Positions 21,094 through 32,191 of a stretch of 64,000 bases of DNA are shown in pieces. A model generated the notes under the pieces. It was not told the origin of the DNA. It searched no databases and saw only the letters and a list, made by a program, of their open reading frames with translations. Source of the DNA: Chelonoidis abingdonii (Eukaryota; Chordata; Testudines; Testudinidae); NCBI RefSeq assembly GCF_003597395.2, contig NC_133770.1, positions 208,066,452-208,130,451 of the forward strand. The letters are read 5' to 3'. Both the position numbers and the translations under genes were made by a program. The first letter of the stretch is position 1. Every line of letters starts with the position of its first letter.

Positions 21094-24000
21094 AAGGCCA
21101 TTTTCTTTCTTGCAAGTCCTTAAGAAAGGATCTGCACATGGTGTGAAATAAGAAATGCAAAACAAGTTGGTATGGGGGTAATTGCCTTTCACAATAATGG
21201 TACTTCAGATGCCTTTTCTCTTTCTCTGTGAGTGGGACTCTATGTTCTCTCTCTTCTCATTGGGTGGATGTGTTTTTCTCAGCCAGTTTGATGATCGCTT
21301 TGTGGTACCCAACAATGGTATTCATTTTATATTTAAAAAAAAACTCTTGATTGGCTTCTCCTGTGTTGATGGGTGTTGATTACAGAACATCACATGCTCA
21401 GGACCAAAACAGCTGACAAGGCAGTGGGGACGGACAGGAACAGGACTCTGAATAATACATTTCTGTACAGCCCAGTGCACTGAATTCTAAAATGGATTTT
21501 TATTTAATCAGATTCTGTATAATTGAACTGAGGACATATCTGAATTCTGGCCTCAGTTACTCATGTACAGCCTTGTTGGCTTCCAGATTATATACATTGG
21601 ATGAATTGGGGCCAATATGAATAGCCTGGGGGTGGTGTGATCACCAAAAGGCAGGAAATGGCCCACTGTTTACTGAATTGTTTTTAACATTGTGTGGTAT
21701 ACAAAGTCATGATTTTTTCATTTAACTTTATCTTTCTATAGAATCTACATGAGCCTCTTTAGCTTAAGTATTAGAATCCGTTCTTTTCAAGTATACTATG
21801 CATATTTCAAAAGGTCTGAGACCCTGGTAGATTAAAAAGAGAGGAAATACATTTTAATGGTAGGTCAGATCACTGTGTCCTGACCCACTGTGAGCACATT
21901 TAATACACACAATATGACTCTTGCAGTGTTGCACTTTCCCTGATCATTAGTTTGATATGATGCTCCTGAACACACACACACACACACACACAGAAATCCT
22001 GTGGTCCACAAAAAATACATGTAACTTTCCTAAATCTTTTGGGGGAGTACTGGTCCCCATTATTTTATATTAGATTTGCTTTTGTGTTACATTACTGATG
22101 ATAGCTAAAAATAAATAAGCCTCACAGCTATTTTCTATATGTTATTTTTGGTTACGAATAAGTTTCTTTTTTATTTGACCTGCATTTACTCAATTGTTTC
22201 ACTTCCTCTTTGTGTTCTACATCTTTTGATGATAGTTCCAAACTTTATTGCTCCCCTGTTGGTTGATAGTGTTCCTTCTTGGATATTTGCAGGTTAAAAT
22301 GCTTTAATGTTATTGGCAACAGCTAAAATGAAAAGAATGGAAAAATTTCCTGTCCTGATATAAGGTGTTATGCATATTTCATGCTTAGAATAACCATCAC
22401 AAATCATCATCCTAAGAGGTCCGATTGTTCTGTGAAGATTCTATGTAAATAGGTCATTTTTGGTGGCTGGCAAGAGAAATGTTACACTTCTATAAAAGAC
22501 ATTTTAACCAAAAGGTGGCACTGCGGCTGCATGCATTCTGCTTTAGGTTAGCTGTCTTGCATGAGCTAATAAGCTATACACTGCATGTATTATAACTTCT
22601 GGTTTCATACTCTGTGAATTATGAGTAAATACCGTAATTGAAGCAACTATGAGTTCATTATTTCCAAAATATAGGAGAATAACTTTCCAGGATACAAACA
22701 ATGTAAAAACTAACCACATTGTAAAAATAATAAAGGCATTTTATAACTTAAGTGATCCCAATCAACTGATTAAGCAAATAAAAATCTCTGAAATCTAACG
22801 CTGCCAACATATGCGCAATATGATACCATAGGGTGCATAAACGAAACTTCTTTATTAGTTTATGAACAGCTAGCTTTGTTTTGCAGCATCCAGTGCAAAA
22901 GGAGAATTGCTTGTTAAAAATAGTGGTTTGGGGCCTGATCTTGCAGCACTGAAAGTCAATAGGAGTCGTGAGTTAGACTTTGATGGGGACTGGATTGGGT
23001 CCTTAGTTAGCTGCTTTGTAGGTGTTGTTTAACTAGACCGCTAATGAAAAAAGGTCACTAGTTGTATTTTGTAACTATATGTTTGCTTTGAACTGATAGA
23101 AGCCAGAAAATTCAGAATCAAACTTCCAGGCTAGATTCACTTCCACTGGAGAAATTTGGTTCCCAGTGGGGGAAAGGCAAAGGACCTGCCAACCAGTTGT
23201 GCCACAGGTATGGCAATCATTGCCCCAGCCTAGAAATTGGGTGGTGTTGACTGAGAAGGAAGGTGTGACCATGGCTCAGAATAAGTACTGATTGAGTGCA
23301 TCCCCTAAACATCTTTTATTGGCAGGGGTTCTCTTGGGCCATGCTTACACAATAAAGCAGTTGTCCCTTGATGGAACCCTCAGGGGTATGCCACAGCCAT
23401 CCTCCAGGGGCTGGTGCCTTCTCATGGGCACAGGTGCTGCAATTTGCACCTTTGTGTGCCAATGGAGAGAAACAAACCTCCATCTGTAATCTGGGTTTCA
23501 TGGTTACATATTGTAGGAACCCCTAAATAATGAACTACATGCATGCCATACTACATATTCTATAATATCTAGGCATAACATGGCAGATTGAAAGAGAGCA
23601 TTTCATCAACTATGGATCACTGTGCAATTGCATATTTAGAAACCAATATGCATATTTAAAATCCTATATGGGGAATACTTTTACAGTTACAGATTACTTC
23701 ATTTTATTTCCTATTTAGGACAAAAGAAAGAACAAGATTATATACTAATCACAAGCTACATTTTCTTCCATGTATTGTTTGAGATGTTTAAGCAATATCA
23801 TTATGGATGTCTGACATGAAGGGGAACAGGAGAAAGGTCAGCAGCTGAACAAAGCTTTTTCACTACAGGAGATTGGTCAAACAAAATAAACATGACTAAG
23901 CGATGTTAAATAAAGAGCAAATTTAAGGCCCAGTGCTAATGTGGGCAAAACTCCTGTTGACTTTACTAGGAGTTTCTTTACATAAATATCACAGTATCAT

Positions 24001-24554
24001 ATCTTATAGTGGAGAAACAGTCAATAAGATTAAAAAGATTTAAAAACATATAAATGTACAATGATGATGAAGAAGATTCTTCAGAACTAACTTTTCTTTA
24101 ATGTCCAGACTGTGAATGAACTTACCATACAGTTCTTTGCTTTCAAAATACACCACGTGTGGGCCAGCCAAACGTGTGTTTGCATATATATATACAGACA
24201 CACACAGCTATTGTTCAGAAATCAAAAGTGAGGCCCCCAAAAATTATGAGATTGGCTTAAAATCATGAGGGGTTTTTTTAAAGAGGTTCTTTTTTATTTT
24301 CCTTATGGTATTGAATCCTATTGGGCTACATCTAGGTCACTTTTGCAAACCTTACTCTGAAGCTATGAAAGCTAGACGTGTTTTTAAGTGAAAAATGAGA
24401 TTCCATGGAATTATAAGATTCCAGGAGCTAGGGCTTCAAGAACAGCACCAAATACCAAATATTGTCAGACTCATGATGAAACTGCAAAAGTTGGCAACTC
24501 TGTAGCCTGCAAATGTGTGTGTGTGTGTATTATATATGTACATATTTATATATA
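21094..24554. other. No gene seen; AT-rich DNA with simple repeats
   Basis: About 3.4 kb without a supported gene. It holds a CA microsatellite at about 21,970-21,992, a short TATA/ACAC run near 24,188-24,206 and a TG run at about 24,513-24,530. At 22,929-23,010 is a degraded dispersed motif (GGGGCCTGATCTTGCAGCAC, then AAAGTCAATAGGAGT) of the kind also seen near 23,930 and 35,930. Confidence 0.5.
21970..21992. repeat. (CA)n microsatellite
   Basis: Eleven uninterrupted CA dinucleotides or close to that; a likely length-polymorphic site. Confidence 0.9.
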
Positions 24555-24744
24555 CACACCTCTACCTCAATATAACGCGACCCGATATAACACAAATTTG
24601 TATATAACGCGGTAAAGCAGTGCTCGGGGGTGGGGGCTGCGCACTCTGGTGGATCAAAGCAAGTTTGATATACGCGGTTTCACCTGTAACGTGGTAAGAT
24701 TTTTTTGGCTCCCAAGGATAGCATTATATCAAGATAGAGGTGTG
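24555..24744. mobile_element. Palindromic MITE inserted in a TA-rich tract
   Basis: The left end CACACCTCTACCTCAATATA and the right end, reverse-complemented CACACCTCTATCTTGATATA, form inverted repeats with GCG-type words just inside (ATAACGCG at the left). The interior has further inverted words (GATATAACAC, GTATATAACGCGG). Both flanks are TATATA, so the true target duplication cannot be told from the background. No coding capacity. Confidence 0.75.
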
Positions 24745-24888
24745 TATATATATATAATGTTCCTGATAAAGTATTTGGAATGGAATTTTACAGAGTGTAT
24801 GATCACTGCTAACACATTCTTCTTGGCAAATTCTTGCTTTACAGAGACTATGGATCTCTGTTTGTATTTTCAAATTATAATTGATAAC

Positions 24889-26505
24889 TTAAGAACATAA
24901 GAATGACCATAGTAGGTCAGACCAATGGTCCATCTAGCTCAGTATCCTGTCTTCCAACAGTGAAGAATGAACAGTACAGGGCAATTTCAAGTGATCCATC
25001 CACTGTCATCCAGTCCCAGCTTCTGGCAGTCAAAGATTTAGGGACACCCAGAGCATGGGGCTACGTCCTTGACTAATAGCCATTGATGAGTCTGTACTTA
25101 ATGAATTATATAATTCTTTTTTGAACACAGTTATGTTTTTGGCCTTCACAAAATCCCTTAGCTATGAGTTCCACAGGTTGTGGAAGAAGTACTATCTTAT
25201 GTTTGTTTTAAACCTGCTGCCTATTAATTTAATTGGGGGACCCCTAGTTATTGTGTTATGCAAAAGGGTAAATAACATTTCCTTTTTCACTTTCTCTACA
25301 CCATTCATAATTTTATAGACCTCTGTCATATCCATCCCTAGTCATCTATTTTTTAAGATGAACAGTTCTAGTTATTTAATCTCACCTCCCTATGGAAGCT
25401 GTTTCATACCCCCTAATCACTTTTGCTACCCGTCTCTATATTTTTTCCAATTCTAATATATATTTTTGAAAATGGGGCAACCAGAACTGCACATGATATT
25501 CAAGATATGGGCATACTATGGATTTATATAGTGGTATTATGACATTTTTCTGTCTTCTTATCTATCCCTTTCCTAGTGGTTCCTAACAATGTTATCTTTT
25601 TTGACTGCTGCTGCACACTGAGCAGATGTATTCAGAGAACTATCTATAAGGACTCCAAGATTTCTTTCTTGAGCGGTAACAGCTAATTTAGACCTCACAA
25701 TTTTGTATGTATAATTGGGGTTATGTTTTCCAGAGTGTAATAGTTTGCATGTATTAACATTGAATTTCCTCTGCCATTTTGTTGTCTAGTCACCCAGTTT
25801 TGTGAAATCCCTTTGCAACTCTTTGCAGTCAGCTTTGGCCTTACCTATTTTGAGTAATTTTATATCATCTGCAAACTTTGCCACCTCACTGTTTATCCCT
25901 TTTTCCAGATCATTTATGAGTATCCTGAACAGAACTGGTCCCAGTACCGATCCTTTGGGGACCCCACTGTTTAACTCTCTCCATTCTGAAAACTGACCAT
26001 TCATTCCTACTCTTTGTTTCCTATCTTTTAACCAGTTACTGATCCAGGAGAGAGCCTCCTTTCTTATCCCAGGACTGCTTACTTGGCTTAAGAGCCTTTG
26101 ATGAGAGACCTTGTCAAACGCTTTCTGAAAGTCCAAGTACACTATACCCACTGGATCACTCTTGTCCACATGTTTGCTGACACCCTCGAAGAATTCTGTA
26201 AATTGTGAGGCATGATTTCTCTTTACAAAGGCCACGTTAACTCTTCCCTAACATATTGTGTTCATCTATCTGATATTTCTGTTCTTTATTATACTTTCAA
26301 TCACTTTGCCTGGTAATGAAGTTACACTTATTGGCCTGGAATTGCCAGGATTGCCTCTGGAGCCTTTTATTTATTCATTTTAAATCAGTGTTACATTAGC
26401 TATCCTCCAGACATCTGGTACAGAGGCTGATTTAAGTGATAGGTTACATACCAAAGTTAGTTGCTCTGCAATTTCATATCTGAGTTCCTTCCCTCCTTCC
26501 TTACA
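24889..26505 (-). mobile_element. CR1-family LINE, antisense, about 1.6 kb
   Basis: The copy starts on the plus strand with TTAAGAACATAAGAATGACC, the reverse complement of the CR1 tail, followed by the 3' UTR signature CCATCTAGCTCAGTATCCTG. It runs through a well-kept reverse transcriptase frame (25,786-26,235, -) to the region upstream of RT near 26,505. Same subfamily as 6,227-7,374 and 15,675-18,578, but with more of ORF2 retained than the first of these. Confidence 0.92.
25786..26235 (-). pseudogene. CR1 ORF2 reverse transcriptase fragment (149 codons open)
   Basis: The longest open LINE frame in the window. It carries RT motifs in order: IVYLDFQKAFDKVSHQ (the first catalytic aspartate block), WISNWLKDRKQR, GVPKGSVLGPVLF (Q to K in the usual GVPQGS) and FADDIKLLKIG (FADD in place of YADD, as in the other copies). 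It then continues LQRDFTKLGD. There is no endonuclease and no ORF1, so the protein could not support retrotransposition. It retains enough similarity to date the copy against others in the genome. Confidence 0.9.
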
Positions 26506-26898
26506 TTTTATTAGTATATATAATTACTACTGTAAAAAAAAATGAAGCTGTTGTGAGTTACACAACACCAAGAGATACAATGTGATCAAATTTTCCCCCA
26601 AATTAAGATTAGTAAAAGTAAGCTTTTTACAAACTTATGGTCAGTAAAAATGCTTCCACAAATTTTAAATAAATTCCAATGGAAATAGGTTTTTTGTTTG
26701 TTTGAATGGCTTGAAAGCATGGTCTTAGTGCAGGGACCCTACATGTGAAAGTGATGACTGAGTACCCAGTTTCAGAGAAATACAAAAAGTAAACAAGCAA
26801 CCCAGTGAAAAGAACATTGGATTTTTAAAAATTATTTGTTTTTCAACCAAAGGGGATGGGACAGTGTTAATTATAGGTAAAGAAATCTCATACATTTG
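26506..26898. other. No gene seen
   Basis: AT-rich spacer between the CR1 and a hAT MITE; nothing recognised. Confidence 0.5.
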
Positions 26899-27034
26899 CA
26901 GAAATGCTGGAACAATTTATATAGTGGGGGTGCTGAGAGTCATTGAACCAAACTGTAGACCCTGTGTATAACGGAAATCACTTCAAACTAAGGGGTTTTC
27001 AGCACCCCCTGCAGCCCTAGTTCCAGCATTTATG
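26899..27034. mobile_element. Short hAT-type MITE (136 bases), same family as 53,896-53,997
   Basis: The left end CAGAAATGCTGGAAC and the right end, reverse-complemented CATAAATGCTGGAAC, are inverted repeats. Flanks TACATTTG (26,891-26,898) and TACATTTC (27,035-27,042) match at seven of eight bases. Inside, GGGGGTGCTGAGAG and CTCAGCACCCCC-like words (TTTTCAGCACCCCCTG) face each other, so the RNA could fold. Confidence 0.82.
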
Positions 27035-27330
27035 TACATTTCTGTGTATCCCAGTGTCCCTTTAGATTAGTAATGTTATAAATTTATATGTATTCCTTGA
27101 GAACACCATCTTGCCTTTATAATTCAAGAATAACTCCTGTTGCAGTCAATACGGCTTTTGCTTGAGTAAAGAATGCACGGTAGTCCCCGGGATAAATAAA
27201 CCAAACTACTGTTGCCCGTGACAAACTTGTCATTAGTTTTTAAAATGCCCCTTGGAGCGCAGACCTTCCCGCTGGAGCCTCCTGTGGTTATGTAGCTGGG
27301 ACTTGTACGATTCATCAAGCCGGGAGCCAC
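27035..27330. other. Unrecognised DNA leading into the CpG-rich promoter
   Basis: About 300 bases without repeats I can name. It becomes GC-richer toward 27,300. Confidence 0.4.
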
Positions 27331-27399
27331 ACATCTAAGGTGTCTTCAAAATACCACTGAAGGGGAAGCGAGCACAGGTGACGTGAGCAGGGGGAGGTT

Positions 27400-27760
27400 G
27401 AGAGAGGAGATCGGCGGCGCAGAGTAACCAGGCTCCGGATCCTCGGCTTGCAGCTGGCACGCCCGCAGCAAGCTGCCTTTGCTATGCCTCTAGTAGAGTC
27501 GAGCTCTGTGTCTGAGCGAGACCTGCCCCACACGCCTGTTCCTATTGGAGCAAACCTCTCCTGCTCCGCCGGCCTGATCCCCGCAGGGGCGGGGCCTCGC
27601 AAAGTTTTCATTGAGGTGGAGAAGTGTGGGCAAAGAGCAGCGCTGCAGCTGTGTCTGAGCGTCGGTGAGGGGCAGCTAGGCAGACAGCAGGCGCGGCAGG
27701 ACGCGGTCTACTTCCCCCTTTGCCTACCTACAGTGCTCTGGCTGCCGCGCCAGCGGAGAG
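27400..27760 (+). promoter_or_regulatory. CpG-rich promoter with inverted CCAAT box and Sp1 site
   Basis: This block is much richer in CpG than its surroundings (for example GATCGGCGGCGCAG and GCAGGCGCGGCAGGACGCGG). It holds an ATTGG (inverted CCAAT) at about 27,544 and a consensus Sp1/GC box GGGGCGGGGC at 27,586-27,595, 40 bases apart. There is no convincing TATA box. The arrangement fits a CpG-island promoter that drives the plus-strand signal-peptide exon, with transcription likely to start between about 27,610 and 27,740. The start site itself is inferred, not seen. Confidence 0.65.
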
Positions 27761-27764
27761 GAGC

Positions 27765-27806
27765 ATGCAAGTCTTTTTCGAAGGATGCAAAATGCTAGGA
27801 ACCTAA
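27765..27806 (+). other. Upstream ORF in the 5' leader (13 codons plus stop)
   Basis: ATG at 27,765 opens a frame of 13 codons that ends in TAA at 27,804-27,806, more than 500 bases before the main start. If the leader is continuous, a scanning ribosome would meet it first. Its context (GAGCATGC) is moderate. A role in lowering translation of the main frame is possible but not shown. Confidence 0.5.
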
Positions 27807-28342
27807 CAGCTTGGGATGATTTTGCTCAGTGTACCACAAGGTGGGTCCTACGGGCCAGAAGCTGGAAGAAAGTGGCTGGAGTCCTCAGTGTGTCTGGGAA
27901 TCTGTGAATCGTGACTCACACCGCTCCTCGGATATATAAACAGAGAGCGAGCGAGAGAGAGCAAAGCCTTTGGTATATGACAGAACCGACCGAGTGCGAT
28001 TTAATTTTAAAAGTCTGGTTCTCCTTTCTTGATGCGGGGCACAACAAAATGGTTCTCCAGTAAGAAGAAGAAGAAAAATCTCTTCTAAGAAACCGTGTGT
28101 CTTGCAACTGAAGTCACCAGAAATCCAGCTGCTTCGGGATTTAATGGGCTCTTCCAAAGATGTTAAGGGACTTGTGAGAAATCTGCAGCACGTCGAGAAA
28201 ATCCGGTGAAAGACAATGCTAAACTGTATTAGCGCTGTGCAAGGGTGGACCTAAAAGTTATGAAGTGGTACCTATCGTAACAACAAGCAAATATTGTTCT
28301 CGTTTATTTAATCAAGACCCGAACTAATCAGATCTTCAAGCA

Positions 28343-28406
28343 ATGGCAACAGAAGTGGTGTGTGGATTGATCTTCAGATTGCTACTTCCAATATGTCTCG
28401 TAGCTG
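28343..28406 (+). CDS. First coding exon of an unidentified secreted or membrane protein (signal peptide)
   Basis: The ATG at 28,343 has a purine at -3 and G at +4 (GCAATGG), and an in-frame TAA lies upstream at 28,325, so it is the first start in its frame. The exon encodes 21 residues, MATEVVCGLIFRLLLPICLV then A, plus one base. That is a short N-region, a hydrophobic core (with an arginine inside) and a small-residue end, a typical signal peptide. The exon ends at the splice donor CTG|GTACGT, so the intron is in phase 1, as is common after signal-peptide exons of Ig-, EGF- or cadherin-type surface proteins. A CpG-rich promoter lies 0.6-0.9 kb upstream. I do not recognise the gene. No second exon was found in the remaining 35 kb, which suggests a very long first intron. 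The call would fail if transcript data showed no splicing here. Confidence 0.65.
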
Positions 28407-31400
28407 GTACGTGAATTTTGCTTTGCGTGTGTGTGTGTGGGAGCAGAGCGGGAAGGAGAGGTCGTTAATTTTAAATTGTTCTTATCCGCAGCTACTTCAA
28501 AGGTTCCTCCATATCATTGTAAAACTGCTTTACCTTTCTGAACGCCTTACCTTTAAAATGAAATCATATTTCTTTAGCAATCGTTGTTCTAGAGATGCAG
28601 CAATCAGTGTATTTATTACCTCTTCTTTTTTCTTAAGATGTTCTATGAATGGGCTTCAGAAATCCCCTTTGCCTTTTTTTGAATGTTGTTGATTCTGGAA
28701 TTACTTTGTTTCCCCACAAAGTTTCATGTTTGCAGCTCATTGACACCTAATTTACATTTTCCTAGCGGATAGTCTACAACTAACTCAAGGTACTCCATGT
28801 GTATTTGATTTCATGCAATATGCGAGGATAATAATAGTGGTTGTATCACTGGCACTGAACTGGTTAAGTGAAATACTGTTCAGTACTCTTCGATTTGCAC
28901 AGCTCTTTACATAACCTTGTATCATTTTTTTCGAAAAGTCTAGTATATAAAAAGCTCTACTTTCCTTCCGCATCCTAACAGACGGTGCAAGAAATATTAA
29001 TAAGATGATATTTTCTCGTTCTGGGCATTTTATATTTTCCTTGTTGTTGAATTCAGCATCCTTTGAAAAAGTAAATAATTTTTAGATTTAAAATAAGAAT
29101 TGATGTTTGAGATACAGGTAGATGACTAATTTGTTTAATATTTTCTGAGAGTTTAATTATTAAATCATTTTACTAACAGGCAGCTACCTAAAAATGCATT
29201 ATTTTGGGATTTAGAAGTATAATGAACAGCTATTGGTGGATGGGTTAGTATTAATCCGTGTCCTTCTCTTAATTTGCAAATAAAACTTTGAATAAATTCA
29301 CGATTACGTTTTAGATAGATTGAGGTTAGCTTTTTCAGTTCTACCGAAAGAGAGAGAGATTTAAGATGACAAACCAAGGACGAGTTAATGAATGAGACAA
29401 ATCTCGGAAATGGTGTCTTGATTTAGCCTTCGTCAATTAACTTACCATCCATTGCCTAAATGCATGCGATAAATTTTATTTAAACTACCAAACCTATAGC
29501 GGGACTAAGCGTCACCAGGATTTTTGTGGTATTTATACCAAAAATGCACTTAAGTATTATCAATGGTCTCTTGAATATTTTACTGTATTTCGCCCACAAC
29601 ACGGAGAGATGTATATAGGTTGGGATAAATCCCTTTAAGGTATGAGCTGAACACCTTTCAAAGGTAATGTAGCATTCTGCACAGCCCGGAGCTCTGCAAT
29701 TACACACCCAGTTTCGGCACTCCGCCGCCTTTTGAAGAATTATGTCTAACAGCAGGACGTGAACAGCTTGTTTCCTAAAGTTCAGTGTGGATGTGAGAGG
29801 CAGTCGCTTGTTTTACCTTTTTTGCTAGCTGTGCGATCATCAGGTACGGGCACATCTGAGTAGGGCACTAGGAGGAGGTCTTTAATGGATACAGGTGAAG
29901 GGGAACTGAGACGTTTTGCGTAGTACTGTAACTCTGGAGCGTCCTATGGATCTGGTAAAACACGTCCTCATAACTGAGGATGGGGGTAAATCGTTGCAAA
30001 TTCATAGCTCGGAGAGATGCCGTAGTAGTCAGACCGCTTTCTGCCTTCTTAAGCGCATCGGCTCTGTTTCCAAAGGGGGCGGAGGGACAGAGACGGACCG
30101 TTAGAAAAATACAATTACCCCACCCCAGGCAAACCTCCAGCACCGCTACAGGGCAGCTCTCCTTACCGCTTCTGACAAAGGGTCCAAAGACAACCACGCC
30201 CCGGGTGCTGCAGGGCGGGAGGTGAGAAAGGAAATTCCCCAACACGACCCCGAGGAGAAGAGGCAGCTGCCCCCGGCTTTAGCGGAGCAGAAGAAACCTC
30301 GCTGCAGCTTCCCTGCTTGCAGCAGGCGCGAGCGCGCGGCCGAGGGCTCCCGGGGGGTCGCTGCTGCCCAAGCGGCGCGCGCGGGAGCAGCTGTTGCGCT
30401 GGACTCAGTTGCCTCTCGACGCGCTCCTGGCTTGTGTCCCAGGGGCGGGAGGGGCTCCCCGGTCCCCGCAGCTGAGTCTCCCTCGGGACTAAGGGGCCGA
30501 GCTCTCGGTGCCTCCCAGGAGGGTCTAGTCCTCCGAGGTGAATGGGTTAAACAGGTGTAACGAGTTAACACCCCTCTCAGCCGGGTAGCCGCGGCTCTGC
30601 TCCCAGTCAGCCCCTTGGCGAGTGGGGCTCGCCGGCACTACGCTCTCCCGTCCCCTTTTGGTTTTCCGCTGCAGCGATGGGCCCCGCACGTGGGAGCGGC
30701 CTGTGCTCCGACGGGGAGCAGTGAGTGTGGGGCAGGGGGCGACGCAGGAAGCGGAGCCGAGCAGGTGCAGCCCCAGACTTCTTCTGTCACGGGGTCCCTG
30801 CAGCCCTCCCTGCCTCCCCCCGGGTTAGTGAATCCCGATAATGTGGAACTCCTCAGACTTCCCGCTAATTGTTCTGGTTACTTAGCGGAGCCGGTCCCAA
30901 GTATTGGGCCAGCAAGAGTCCAAACAGCGAGCTGAGATTCTCAAGGTTAGTGGATGAGTTCCAGCGCCTGTTCCTCCCGAAGCCTCGTAAACGAAACATC
31001 AGGCCGCTTTCCCCGCTTCTTGTCAACAAGGGGGATCGCACAGAGCTATCTACTGTTGGGAGCGGGTTTTATGATTTTATTTTGTATCTAGGAAAAGTGG
31101 TCTTAAATGCACTGGAAGCAAAGCACTCTCTTCAGAAGAATAAGGGATCCCCTCCCATGCCCTTCCTCTGACTAATAGTGAATATTTCAAATTCTGACAC
31201 AAAGTGCATTATTTTTACTCCTCACCACAGTATCAGCTAGATCACCACAACCGGGCTTCATCTGATCTATGAGCCAGCAGAGACCTAGGGCTCCAGTTCC
31301 TCCACCCCCCACCCCCAGGACCTGGGTCTCCACTGCTTCCCACAGTGAAGGACCTCTTTCACTGATAAGTCCTTCGTACCAGTGAAAAGTGGGTGTAAGA

Positions 31401-31419
31401 TGTAACCAAATTGGTTTTA
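28407..31419 (+). other. Start of the putative first intron
   Basis: The intron begins GTACGTGAATTTTG, followed by a TG run at about 28,426-28,440. The first 1.7 kb is AT-rich with no repeats that I recognise, which is unusual for this window and may reflect constrained regulatory DNA. From 29,700 it turns GC-rich into a second CpG island. Confidence 0.5.
30150..30850. promoter_or_regulatory. Second CpG island, about 1.8-2.4 kb downstream of exon 1
   Basis: The densest CpG stretch in the window, with runs such as GCAGGCGCGAGCGCGCGGCC and AAGCGGCGCGCGCGGGAGC near 30,320-30,390 and a GC box GGGGCGGGAGGGG at about 30,440. Large open frames on both strands here come from base composition. The stretch could be an alternative promoter or first exon of the same gene, an intronic enhancer-type island or a promoter for an antisense RNA. 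The sequence alone does not choose between these. Confidence 0.6.
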
Positions 31420-31530
31420 GGTTTCAGAGGTTAAGCTGTGTTAGTATCAGCGAAAACCAGGAGGAGTCCTTGTGGTATATTAGAGACTATTCGTTAGACT
31501 CTAAGGTGCCACAAGGACTCCTCCTTGTTC
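31420..31530. repeat. Dispersed-repeat fragment forming a 17-bp perfect hairpin
   Basis: AGGAGGAGTCCTTGTGG (31,459-31,475) is followed 33 bases later by its exact reverse complement CCACAAGGACTCCTCCT (31,509-31,525). The loop has a second, imperfect pair (TAGAGACT against AGACTCTA). The leader TTTCAGAGGTTAAGCTGTGT resembles the start of a common turtle SINE-like repeat. The structure may be two partial copies in inverted orientation. Confidence 0.7.
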
Positions 31531-31971
31531 AAACTGGTTTTGACATTCACTTCTCTTTGCATACCTGTACATGTTTACAGATGGCACAAGGCGCTGGAGA
31601 ATCAGTGACATAATCTTCTGTTTCAGTGTTCACAAAGGGCCACAGCTGCTCAAGGGCCAACCTGGTCTTTGAGATCTTTCTGCTTAGTCAAGATGACCTC
31701 CAAGACCTCAGTGAAATATGAACACATTTCCCTTCTATATATTAGCTGTAGATAATGTTAGAAACAGGGCTGACGAGAGTGGGGGAAGCTGTTACAAATT
31801 ATTGGGGCCCGACAGTCCGGAAGGGGGCCTGGCTTCCCTGGATTCGTTGGCCCTGCTTAGCCGGTTTGCCCTTGCTGGGGGTTCCGAAAAAATTTTTTCA
31901 CCGGGGCCTGAACCCGCTCTCTGGTGCCTTGGTTAGAAATGTGTATGTACACATATCTCAGACTGATGTGA

Positions 31972-32191
31972 TAGGGCCGGCTCTAGCCATTTCGCCGCCC
32001 AAGCATGGCGGCACGCTGCGGGGGGCGCTCTGCCGCTTGCCGATCCCGCAGGACCAGCGGACCCTCTGCAGGGACGCCTGCGGGAGGTCCACCGGAGCCA
32101 CCTGCCGCCCTCCTGGCAACCGGCAGAGCACCCCCCGCGGCATGCCGCCCCAAGCACGCGCTTGGCACGCTGTGGCCTGGAGCCAGCCCTG
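31972..32191. mobile_element. Non-autonomous hAT-type MITE
   Basis: The ends TAGGGCCGGCTCTAG and, reverse-complemented, CAGGGCTGGCTCCAG are inverted repeats related to those at 16,294 and 39,640. The interior is GC-rich with long inverted words (TGCCGCTTGCCGATCC; GGCAACCGGCAGAGC), which explains large open frames on both strands. No clean 8-bp duplication remains. No coding capacity. Confidence 0.75.

Noticed and set aside
27315..27798. Frames of 98 (-) and 116 (+) codons near the promoter
   Set aside because: CpG-island artefacts with no recognisable domain. The plus frame runs through the GC box and probable start-site region.
28360..28692. A 110-codon plus frame that overlaps the signal-peptide exon
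   Set aside because: It is out of frame with the better-supported ATG at 28,343 and reads through the splice donor and the intronic TG run.
30146..30935. Frames of 106-141 codons on both strands
   Set aside because: They fall in a CpG island, where stop codons are rare by composition; no start context, splice signals or motif supports translation.
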